Below, piece after piece: positions 8,602 through 16,485 of a stretch of 64,000 bases of DNA (the stretch's first letter is position 1; each line of letters opens with the position of its first letter). Position numbers and translations under genes: made by a program. The DNA is from CAYTLW01 sp964438735 (GTDB lineage: Bacteria > Myxococcota_A > UBA9042). Location: assembly GCA_964438735.1 (NCBI GenBank), contig CAYTLW010000009.1, positions 50,101 through 114,100 of the forward strand, given 5' to 3'. A model generated the notes under the pieces. It was given only the letters and a program-made list of their open reading frames with translations, had not been told where the DNA came from and searched no databases.

Positions 8602-9251
8602 TTTCGCGCTTCGACCTGGCCCTGCAGCAGCAGCGCGAGGGCGTTATCGGCGAGCTTGGGCCGCCAGGCGGTGCCGATACTCTCCGGATGGAATTGCACG
8701 GTCTCGATTGGCCACCGGCGATGGCGCATACCCATGATCACCGGCTCACCGACCGCCCCGTCATGCTCAGCCAGCGTGGCGCTCACCAACAGCTCATCGG
8801 GGATGCTCGCGCCCGCGACCACCAGGCTGTGGTAGCGCATCGCCGACAGCGGGGAGGACAGCCCGGCAAAGACGCCCTGGCCGTCGTGCTGAATCGAAGA
8901 CGCCTTGCCGTGCATCACCTTTGGAGCCGGCACGATACGGCCACCAAATGCCACCGCCAGGCTCTGGTGGCCCAGACAGACGCCAAATAGGGGCAATCGA
9001 CCGGCCGCCGCGCGGATCAGGTCGACGGTGATGCCCGCTTCGGCTGGTGTGTCCGGGCCCGGCGACAGCACGATGCCGTCGGGTCGCCAGTCCAGGGCTT
9101 CGTCTACCGAACAGCGATCGTTCCGGCGAACCTCGATCTGGAGCGACTGCCCAGTCCGTTCGCCCGCCTCGTGCAAGGCGTGAACCAGGTTCCAGGTGAA
9201 CGAGTCATAGTTGTCGATCACCAACAGGCGTGCGGACGCCGGGCCGGTCAC
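8598..9251 (-). CDS. Glutamine amidotransferase subunit of anthranilate / aminodeoxychorismate synthase
   Basis: Class I glutamine amidotransferase of the PabA/TrpG type (217 residues), releasing ammonia from glutamine for 4-amino-4-deoxychorismate (folate) or anthranilate (tryptophan). Visible: N-terminal VIDNYDSFTWNL, the oxyanion/nucleophile elbow GVCLGHQ, and the His-Glu pair in VQFHPES. No partner synthase is in the window, so PabA and TrpG cannot be told apart. It starts with GTG at 9251, and that GTGA overlaps the TGA of the upstream large secreted-protein gene by four bases, an unexpected operon partner. Its TAG stop and the TAG stop of lnt on the other strand share the palindrome CTAG at 8598-8601. 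Confidence 0.9.
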   Translation of the reverse strand: MTGPASARLLVIDNYDSFTWNLVHALHEAGERTGQSLQIEVRRNDRCSVDEALDWRPDGIVLSPGPDTPAEAGITVDLIRAAAGRLPLFGVCLGHQSLAVAFGGRIVPAPKVMHGKASSIQHDGQGVFAGLSSPLSAMRYHSLVVAGASIPDELLVSATLAEHDGAVGEPVIMGMRHRRWPIETVQFHPESIGTAWRPKLADNALALLLQGQVEARN

Positions 9252-12193
9252 AGCGGGAAGACGTAGAAGGTGGCCAGCTCCTTGGCGACCCCTTTGTAGT
9301 CATCGCTGGTCTTGTTCGGCGTGATGCCACCAGGGGCGACCTTGCCGCCGTCCTTGGTCACCACGGCGGCGAAAAAGGCGACCTTGGTACCCGCCTTCGG
9401 CACCCCCTGGGGGAAGACGGTCTTGAGCGGAATCGACGCCTCGACGCCGATGCCCGCCTTGGCCACCACCTGACCGGACAGCCAGCTGAAGTCGGACACG
9501 TTCTTCATGTCGCGCCAGCCGGCATCCTTGCTCTCGCCGAGCACCTTGCCGTCGAAGGATTTCATGCCGACCGTGGCGAATCCAAAATCGATGCCGAAGC
9601 CGGTGTCTGTGACCGTCAGCACGCTGGACAGGGCGTCATCGACCAGGTTGTCGCTGTTCTTGTTGTCCTTGAGCGAGGCCGGATCCTTGGCGCCGGTTTT
9701 GCTGCCATGGTCCACGTCCAGGTAGACGACGATCGCGTTGAGCGCCTCGCAGGTAGCCTGCACGCCGACATAGAGGTTGTCCTTGTCGTAGGCGGCATAG
9801 GAGAGCTTGACGAAGTTGTTGGCCCAGCCACTGGATGCGTTGTTCAGCCCCAGTTGGGTGGCGGTCGTCCACTCCTCGATGGTCACCTTACCGTCCATGG
9901 TTGGCGTGTGGATGGGCACGAAATGCAAGGCGTTGTCCAGTGTGATGGCCGGCGCGCCGGTGGGCGTGACGATCACCGACGCCGGCTTGGGCGGCCAGGT
10001 GGGCATGGGTCCGGGCCCCTTGGGGATCTTCACGCTCAGACCGTTGGCGACCACGGCTGCATCCGACGCGGTGGAGGGCAGCGGGAAGACGCTGCTCTTG
10101 ATCTCGACCTTGAAGTCGGTCTTGAGGTTCTTGCCCAGGATCACCATGGTCGAGCCGCCCTTGGCCGACGCCCAGACGGGATCGATGCCGGTGACCTTGG
10201 GCGTGGTGTCCTTGGTGGTCACCTTGATGGTGCCCAGCTTGTCGGGTGCCATGCCGTTCTCCGAGCCGTCGCTATCGCCCACGACCGTCTTGCCGGCGTA
10301 GGTGGCGCGCACCGTGAACAGGTAGTTGCCCAGGGGCAGCACGCCGAAGTCAGCGCTGTAGGTCTCCTCACCCTTACCGAACTGATCTTCTTCGACGAAC
10401 GTGCCGGGTTGCCATTTCCACGCCTTGGCGGTGGGCAGGCTGCCGGTTGGGCCATAGCCGAACTCGAAGGTCACGTCCTTGTTCTGACCGGGATCGGTAG
10501 TCACGCCGGCGACGCGAACCCGGCCCTTGGCGCCCTTGATGGCCTCGCCTTCCTCGGCTGCCACCGCGATCGGCTCCAGCAGCAGGACCTGGGGTTCGGG
10601 CGGTGGATCGTAGGTGAACGCGGCGTCCTTGCTCACGGTATCGCCGCCGCCGTTGTCGACCTCGACAGCCACCGCGCCCGACTTATCACCCTTGGGCGAG
10701 GTGCAGGCGAGCTTGCCCGCATCCTTGAGCGCGCAGGTGGCGTCCTTGCCGCCAAAGCGCACCACGGCGCCCACCTTGAAGCCGCCGCCCAACACATCGG
10801 TCTTGGTGCCGCCCACCAGCGGGCCCTTGGCCGGCTCCACCTTGTCGAGCCAGAGCGTATCGACGCACTTGCTGTCGACGCACTTCTGCTTGGCACCGCA
10901 TGTGCCACCGCAGGGGTCGACCGTCTTGTCGACGCACTTGCCTTCCTTGCACTCCTGCTTGTCGGTGCACTGTCCGCCGCAGGGGTCGGCGTCGACGCAC
11001 TTGCCTTCCTTGCACTCCTGTTTGTCGGTGCAGGTGCCACCACAGGCGTCCTTGTCGACGCACTTGCCATCCTTGCACTCCTGCTCAGCGGTGCATTTGC
11101 CGGCGCAGGGGTCGGCGGTCTTGGGCACGCACTTGCCGCCCTTGCACTCCTGCTCGGCGGAGCAGGCGGGTTCGCAGCCACCCGGGATCACGATGGCGGT
11201 GTTCTTCACCTTGCCCTTGGAGTCCAGCGAGTGGATCACCTCGACGCTCTGCCAGCCGCCAGCGCCATCGGCTGCCCACGCGCTGACGCCCTCGGCGTGC
11301 GCGTTGACACCGGATTTGTACTCCTTGCCAGCCTCCGGCGCGGTGTCGCCCTGGGTGGCGACCCAGACGAATTGCACCTCTTCACCCGGATTGAGCAGGC
11401 CATCGTGGCTGCCAAGATTCTTGGAATGCACGTAGGTATAGACGCCGTCATCGGCCTTCTCATCGCCCTTGTTGCCGTCGTCGAGCAGCTGGCGCGGGGT
11501 CCACATATTCATGGTCCCCTTGACGAAGAACTTGTGTGGTTTGTCGGCCCAACTTGCGTACTTCTCGTGCAGTTTCGACACGTCCAGGCTGATCTTCATG
11601 TCCACATCACCGTGTTTGGTGATGGCCATGCCCTTGGCCGCCACCACGCCCGTGGCGCCCTTCTTCACCTCGAGGCTTCCGTCGGGGCCGATCCACATCC
11701 AGTTGTCGAGCTCGTTGAGCAACCCGTACTGGAAAACGGCGTCCTCAGCGGCGACGAACTTCACCGCGGTGGTGAAGATGTGATCGCCCTTGGTCGCACC
11801 CTCGCGTTCGTGGCCGCCGGCCGAGATGGGGCCGTCATCCCAGACGAAGGGGAAGGGGCCGTCGGTCGGCAACCAGCTGTCGGCGTAGACAATGGTGTTG
11901 GTCTCTTCATCCCAGCTGAAGGAGCCGGTCCACTTGATCTCTTCGTCGGCGAAGGTCTTGTTGGCCGTGTCGTCGATGTCGATGGTCAACCACAGGTCGC
12001 CGGTGGGCGCCGGCCCGGTGTCCTTGACGGCCGTGTCGTCGCCGCCGAACTGAATGGTATCGGTGCCGACGCCATCGCTGGTGTCGACGGCAGCTGGCGG
12101 CTTTTGATCGGGTTCGGCGCTGCATGCCCAGGTGCCCAGGACCAGCCCCGTTGTGATCGAGCCGACAGCAATCCGCTTCACGATAGCGTTCAT
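9248..12193 (-). CDS. Large modular secreted protein: EGF-like Cys repeats, IPT/TIG domains, CBM9-like C-terminus
   Basis: 981 residues exported by an N-terminal signal (IAVGSITTGLVLGTWAC; Cys24 may be lipidated, though TWAC is a poor lipobox). After an acidic linker come two beta-rich regions with Trp-rich motifs (DNWMWIGPDG, GTMNMWTP) like starch-binding-type modules. Next are about six short Cys repeats of the pattern C-x-G-x-C-T-x-x-Q-E-C-K-x-G-K-C-V (encoded near 10860-11190), then an IPT/TIG domain (VEPAKGPLVGGTKTDV), a fibronectin/Ig-like segment and a second TIG (IDPVWASAKGG). The C-terminal ~220 residues resemble CBM9/glucodextranase-type domains (MDGKVTIEEW, NLYVGVQA, VYLDVDHG, FGIDFGF). 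It probably binds glycans at the surface. The ATG at 12193 has GGAGG 8 bases upstream. No enzyme motif was seen. Confidence 0.75.
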   Translation of the reverse strand: MNAIVKRIAVGSITTGLVLGTWACSAEPDQKPPAAVDTSDGVGTDTIQFGGDDTAVKDTGPAPTGDLWLTIDIDDTANKTFADEEIKWTGSFSWDEETNTIVYADSWLPTDGPFPFVWDDGPISAGGHEREGATKGDHIFTTAVKFVAAEDAVFQYGLLNELDNWMWIGPDGSLEVKKGATGVVAAKGMAITKHGDVDMKISLDVSKLHEKYASWADKPHKFFVKGTMNMWTPRQLLDDGNKGDEKADDGVYTYVHSKNLGSHDGLLNPGEEVQFVWVATQGDTAPEAGKEYKSGVNAHAEGVSAWAADGAGGWQSVEVIHSLDSKGKVKNTAIVIPGGCEPACSAEQECKGGKCVPKTADPCAGKCTAEQECKDGKCVDKDACGGTCTDKQECKEGKCVDADPCGGQCTDKQECKEGKCVDKTVDPCGGTCGAKQKCVDSKCVDTLWLDKVEPAKGPLVGGTKTDVLGGGFKVGAVVRFGGKDATCALKDAGKLACTSPKGDKSGAVAVEVDNGGGDTVSKDAAFTYDPPPEPQVLLLEPIAVAAEEGEAIKGAKGRVRVAGVTTDPGQNKDVTFEFGYGPTGSLPTAKAWKWQPGTFVEEDQFGKGEETYSADFGVLPLGNYLFTVRATYAGKTVVGDSDGSENGMAPDKLGTIKVTTKDTTPKVTGIDPVWASAKGGSTMVILGKNLKTDFKVEIKSSVFPLPSTASDAAVVANGLSVKIPKGPGPMPTWPPKPASVIVTPTGAPAITLDNALHFVPIHTPTMDGKVTIEEWTTATQLGLNNASSGWANNFVKLSYAAYDKDNLYVGVQATCEALNAIVVYLDVDHGSKTGAKDPASLKDNKNSDNLVDDALSSVLTVTDTGFGIDFGFATVGMKSFDGKVLGESKDAGWRDMKNVSDFSWLSGQVVAKAGIGVEASIPLKTVFPQGVPKAGTKVAFFAAVVTKDGGKVAPGGITPNKTSDDYKGVAKELATFYVFPL

Positions 12194-12320
12194 CCGCGAT
12201 TCCTCCGGCGCCGATCAGGCGACGCGCTGGACGTCGCGCCGGCACTCGCCGATGGGCGGGCGGCGCGGCGGCCAACAGGCTGCCACTTCGCGGGCGCTGT
12301 TTCCAGCCCGACGCTATGTC

Positions 12321-14996
12321 TTATTTGACGGTCACATCATCGACCAGGACGGCGGTATCGTAGATGGAATCGCCCTTATCGGTGGTGAAGAACTTCAGCG
12401 TCACGCGCTTGCCCGAGAACGCCGAGATATCGTGGCAATGAGTCTGCCACAACGTCATGTAGACGCCGCCTTGATCGAAGGAGACGTCGGCCTGGGACAG
12501 GCCCTTCCACTGCTGGCCGCATTTGCAGCTCGGCGAGCCAGCCTGGCAGGGATTCTTGCCGCCACAATCGTAGGGACAGAGCTGATCGATCCAGACGTCG
12601 ACCATGGTGACGGTCTTCTTCTTGCCGGCGACCTTGCCCGACAGGGTCGCGGTGAAGCGATCCATGTACTGCGACCCGCACCACTCCAGAAACTCCTCAC
12701 TGTAGTACTTCCAGTGGAAGCACATCTCCGAGGCGCCCTGATCGACGCAGAAGGGCTGCTCCAACAGGCCGGTCTGGGTGGTGAAACCAAGGCCCGTGGA
12801 GATGACGCCCATGAATTTGCCGCCGACCGGCACGGTCGAACCGAGGCGGGAGATCACGCGGCCGTCGCCGATGGCCTTCCAGCCGGTTCGCTTGCCGGTA
12901 TCCCAACTGGGGTTGATCAGCCGGGCGTCCTTGGCGTTGGCTTTGTGCTTGCCCAGGTAGCGCATCTTGCCGCCGTAGGTGGCGTCCACGTCGAGGGTGA
13001 CGATGCTCTGGAGCACGCTCTTACCCTCCTGAATCAAGTCGTCGAAGAACGCCTTGCCGTGATCCCAGGCGAACTGGTTGGTCACGTAGTCGGAATAGCC
13101 GACCACCGCCTGGGCGCCCAGCCCGAAGAGCTGCACGGCCAGGGAGCCATTCCACAGGCTGCGACAGGAGCCCAGGTAGATGATGGATTCGGGATAGGGC
13201 TGCAGCGCGTGGCGCTTGAGGAAGGCCGGCAAGATGCCGTACGTATCGGCTCCGATCACCAGCCGACCGCTCATGATGTCACCTTGGGTGTGATCGACGC
13301 AGACACCGCCACTGACTGAGGTCTTGACGCATTGCTGACCAAGGGGGCAGCCGGTGCCGGTCTTGCCGCACTTGGAGGTGGACGAGGACAGCTTGTTGCA
13401 GTTGACCGTCTCGCCCGTCCAGAGCACCTCCTGCGAGCCGACATGTTCCCAGCCCAGGGCCGCCTTGTCGGCCGCGTTCATGCCGCCGAAGTAGGCGTCT
13501 CCGTGACCGGTGATGGCCACGACGCCGTATTGGTTCATGGCCCGATACAGACCAAGCTGCGCCTTGGTGCCCAGGGCCTGGTCGACTGCAAATGGCGGGC
13601 ACTCGCGCTCGACGAGCGCCTTGCCCGCGGTGGCTGCCTCGTCCCCTGCGCTGCCGACCTGGAACTCGCTGGCGAACGGAGCCAACGTCAGGGCGCGCCG
13701 GGTGCCGACGCTGTAGGTGGGCAATGCGGCCGTGGACAGGGAGCCGCCGCTTGGCGCGCCGCCGCCACCCCGGGTGCCCTTCGGCGCCAGGTTGAGCGCA
13801 CCCACGCGGCCGCTCTTGTACTGCACCCAGATGCCGTAGCCATTGGAGGCCGGGCCCGCGTCCTTGACCGTGGGATCGGCCTTGAGCTTGGCGATCGCGT
13901 CGGTCTGGGCCGTGGCGGGCTTGGTCCCGCCAAGGACCTTGCCCTGGTAGGCCGTCTTGACGCTCTTCTGCAGGGCCACGATGGCGCCGCACTCGCTCTT
14001 GGACATGCGGTTGACCACGTCGACCGGCGTCACGGGCGACAGGGCCGTGTACTTGTTGGTCAGGATCTCGACCGTTGCGCGCACGCGGAAGTAGAGGGTC
14101 TTGCTGACGTTGGGGTTCAGGCTCAGGCACATGGAGTAGGTGCCATCTTTCTGGATGTCGTCGCAGCTGCCGGCGCTGCCGTTGTCGACGAGCTTGCCGT
14201 GATCCTTGATCTCCTTGCCGTTCTGGTCGACCTGGATCAGGTGCGCGGTGGCGGCATTCAGCGGGGGCTTGGCGCCGCCGATGCTGACCGCTCCGGTCAG
14301 TGGCATGTGCACAATGAGCTTGTTGAACTCGTTGACGAAGATGAGCCCCGGCTCAATCTCCGGCGGGCCCTCGAAGCTGAACGAGGGGTTGTAGACGATG
14401 TGCATGCTGTCCGAGACCAACACACTGCCCTTCTTGGCGGTCACGGTCACCTTGTTGTCGCCCTGCTTGAGATTGATGATATCGGTCTGCCAGTAGGCGT
14501 TGACGTCGATCTTGCCCTTGCCGCCGGTGGAAGACGTCCATGTCATCTCGTCTGCGCCGCCAAAGAGCACGCCGGAAAGCTGAGCCATGCTGCCCTGACT
14601 CTGGAACCAGTCCTGGCCGCTGGGACCGAGGATCTTCAGCAGGGTCTCGCCGGAGCTCAGGCCCTTGGACTCGTCCACGTCCGGCGCCGGCTTGCCTGCG
14701 TCGCTGCCGCCGCCACCCGCGTCACCGCCACCACCGTCAGCGCCGATTGCATCGGGATCAGCGCCGGCATCCTTGACCGCCGGCGCATCCGTGGCCACCA
14801 CATCGGTCGCCTTGCCGTCCGATGCCGAGATCGAATCTGTTGCCTCGCCGCCGTCGCTGGTTGTGCCCGAATCGCCTTCGCCGCCAGCGTCCTGAACGCT
14901 ATCTGCGTCGTCGTTGGCTTCCTGCCCGCAACTGCCAACCGCGAGGGCAAGGGCCGCCAGAAACAGCCAGGGGCGTACGGAAGGGTGGTCGAACAT
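12321..14996 (-). CDS. Secreted lipoprotein with a caspase/CHAT-like peptidase core
   Basis: 891 residues from ATG 14996, chosen because GGAG stands 7 bases upstream and the signal peptide follows directly (WLFLAALALAVGSC, lipidated Cys23). Residues ~24-110 are a low-complexity Asp/Gly/Ala linker. Two Ig-like beta regions follow. The core has a His in VVAITGHGD (His498) and a Cys in IIYLGSCRS (Cys611), followed by GAQAVVGYSDYV and FFDDLIQEGKSV; this strand-HG / strand-SC / GA-x-x-V-V-G order is that of clan CD (caspase, gingipain, CHAT) peptidases. A Cys-rich insert of ~35 residues lies between the two. The C-terminal ~190 residues form a further beta-sandwich (AVLVDDVTVK end). Peptidase activity is inferred from the motif only; it could be a dead fold. 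Confidence 0.7.
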   Translation of the reverse strand: MFDHPSVRPWLFLAALALAVGSCGQEANDDADSVQDAGGEGDSGTTSDGGEATDSISASDGKATDVVATDAPAVKDAGADPDAIGADGGGGDAGGGGSDAGKPAPDVDESKGLSSGETLLKILGPSGQDWFQSQGSMAQLSGVLFGGADEMTWTSSTGGKGKIDVNAYWQTDIINLKQGDNKVTVTAKKGSVLVSDSMHIVYNPSFSFEGPPEIEPGLIFVNEFNKLIVHMPLTGAVSIGGAKPPLNAATAHLIQVDQNGKEIKDHGKLVDNGSAGSCDDIQKDGTYSMCLSLNPNVSKTLYFRVRATVEILTNKYTALSPVTPVDVVNRMSKSECGAIVALQKSVKTAYQGKVLGGTKPATAQTDAIAKLKADPTVKDAGPASNGYGIWVQYKSGRVGALNLAPKGTRGGGGAPSGGSLSTAALPTYSVGTRRALTLAPFASEFQVGSAGDEAATAGKALVERECPPFAVDQALGTKAQLGLYRAMNQYGVVAITGHGDAYFGGMNAADKAALGWEHVGSQEVLWTGETVNCNKLSSSTSKCGKTGTGCPLGQQCVKTSVSGGVCVDHTQGDIMSGRLVIGADTYGILPAFLKRHALQPYPESIIYLGSCRSLWNGSLAVQLFGLGAQAVVGYSDYVTNQFAWDHGKAFFDDLIQEGKSVLQSIVTLDVDATYGGKMRYLGKHKANAKDARLINPSWDTGKRTGWKAIGDGRVISRLGSTVPVGGKFMGVISTGLGFTTQTGLLEQPFCVDQGASEMCFHWKYYSEEFLEWCGSQYMDRFTATLSGKVAGKKKTVTMVDVWIDQLCPYDCGGKNPCQAGSPSCKCGQQWKGLSQADVSFDQGGVYMTLWQTHCHDISAFSGKRVTLKFFTTDKGDSIYDTAVLVDDVTVK

Positions 14997-15178
14997 GGGG
15001 TTCTCCGTGGGTCGCATGACCATACCTGCGTCGCGCCTGGCTTGCGCTCGCGCGGGCGCGCGGCATTCACATGGCGGCCCGATGACGCCGGGGGGCAATG
15101 AGCGTAACGGAAAGGTCGGACGGCAGGCAAGACACTACATGGTTGGCCGCAAGCCCAAGCGGTCGCCCGGAGCCGAAC

Positions 15179-16270
15179 CTACCACTCGGTCGCGGTCATC
15201 TCGCCGGGCACCGCATGCAATCGCCAGTCGGCCGCCTCGACGGTCAGCGGCAACCTGTCCCTGGCCAGCGCGGGCTCGTGGAAGAGTTCACCGTCGAGCG
15301 TATAGGGGCCGAACAGGCTCATTCTCGTTGCGTTGGGATGCTCCACCATGCCGTCGGGCAGCCGCTCGGACATGACCGCCGGGAGCATGGCCACGAGCTG
15401 CCTGGGCTCGGACTCCAGCAGGATCTTGGCGTGGAATCCCGGTGCGAGCAGCGGCCGCCGAATGGCCCGCACGGCAGCGATCGCCAGGGTCAGATCGACG
15501 GTCGAGGCGGCCACTGCGGTGTAGGGGCTGTAACTCTGATCGTCCACCCGCAGGGCGTGTCGATGGGGCTGGAGTTTCCAGCGCTCGCGTTCCCAGAGAT
15601 CGCTGCCGAAGATCGCGCCACGGCTGAGCTCGAAAAGGAAGCGCGAAAGCCCGCGATAGCCCGCTCCGAAGCGCATGTAGAGTTCGATCGCGTGGTAGGC
15701 CGCCTCGGAGCCAAAGACGAAACCATGGCGAGGCGGTGCGTCGCCCCATCGCACGCTCATCATGGGCAGCCGGCGGGCGGGCACGCGCGACAGGGGCGCG
15801 CCCTCGAAGTAGCGCAGGAATCGCGCCAGGGTCGCGTGCGGCGGGCCATGAATGGCCACCGTACGGCCGACGATGTTCAGGGTGCCGCCGTTGAGGATCA
15901 GGATCCGCGGCATGGGCGCCGGCTCGCCTTCTTCGGTGGCGCTCTCGCGGGTCAATTCGAGCAGGGCGTTGACCGCGTGGTGAACCGTGCCATCCCCGCC
16001 CGCGATCGCCAGCACGTTGGCCCGCCGGATACACAGCAGTCGGGCGATGGCGCGTCGGAGCGAGCCCAGGTCACGCGTCTGCTCGATGGCGTCTTCGCCC
16101 CCCAGCAGCCGTCGCAGGCGATCCCGTTCGCCGCGCAAGGCAATGCGTCTTGCGTTGGCATTGAGCAGCAGTCCCACGCGCACGCGTGCGCGCGGTCTAC
16201 ATGCGGCGGCGCGGCGGGCGACCCCCTCGCTGGACATGGCCATGCCGATGGGATCGACGGGCTCGGTCAT
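15179..16270 (-). CDS. Diacylglycerol kinase-like lipid kinase
   Basis: 363 residues from ATG 16270. The DAGK/LCB5/YegS catalytic core is clear: VGLLLNANAR (start of the fold), the nucleotide-binding AGGDGTVHHAVNAL, and NGGTLNIVGR. The family phosphorylates diacylglycerol or related lipids at the inner face of the membrane; the substrate here is unknown. The distal part is a long beta domain as in the family. The gene is transcribed away from the FHA gene at 16486, with a 215-base intergenic region between them. Confidence 0.82.
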   Translation of the reverse strand: MTEPVDPIGMAMSSEGVARRAAACRPRARVRVGLLLNANARRIALRGERDRLRRLLGGEDAIEQTRDLGSLRRAIARLLCIRRANVLAIAGGDGTVHHAVNALLELTRESATEEGEPAPMPRILILNGGTLNIVGRTVAIHGPPHATLARFLRYFEGAPLSRVPARRLPMMSVRWGDAPPRHGFVFGSEAAYHAIELYMRFGAGYRGLSRFLFELSRGAIFGSDLWERERWKLQPHRHALRVDDQSYSPYTAVAASTVDLTLAIAAVRAIRRPLLAPGFHAKILLESEPRQLVAMLPAVMSERLPDGMVEHPNATRMSLFGPYTLDGELFHEPALARDRLPLTVEAADWRLHAVPGEMTATEW

Positions 16271-16381
16271 CGATGCTCCAATGCGACATGCGACCGGGTC
16301 GCGAGCGACGAGGAAGGTAGCACGACCCGCGACGCCGCGGCAGAGACCCCCCAAACGTGCCTGATCGCCGCACCGGTCTTC

Positions 16382-16410
16382 TTGTCGGCCCATTGGACGC
16401 GTGCTAGCAT
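16382..16410 (+). promoter_or_regulatory. Candidate extended -10 promoter for the twin-FHA gene
   Basis: TTGTCG (16382-16387), a 17-base spacer, then TAGCAT (16405-16410) preceded by TG one base away (TGcTAGCAT), the extended -10 form. It would leave a leader of about 70 bases before ATG 16486. Predicted from sequence alone. Confidence 0.4.
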
Positions 16411-16485
16411 GCCCAGCACCCTCCCGGACGGGAGAGTGCGCGTTTGGTGGCAGGGTCTCGACCCCTGAGAGCAGCAGCCTGACAT

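Noticed and set aside
10860..11190. Possible CRISPR-like repetitive region
   Set aside because: The repeats are coding (EGF-like Cys motif), are not identical and have no spacers.
12240..12290. Sigma54-like TGGCAG ... TTGGC upstream of the large secreted protein (minus strand)
   Set aside because: The GG-GC spacing is off by one base and the -12 element is incomplete.
9230..12328. Long open frame (over 1000 codons) antisense to the large secreted protein
   Set aside because: Its residues are those of a mirrored GC-rich gene (Gly/Ala/His/Val-rich, no domain), while the opposite strand has clear signal peptide, TIG and CBM-like domains and a ribosome-binding site.
13332..15101. Antisense open frame of 589 codons across the caspase-like lipoprotein gene
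   Set aside because: No recognisable motif or ribosome-binding site; a shadow of the third-position GC bias.
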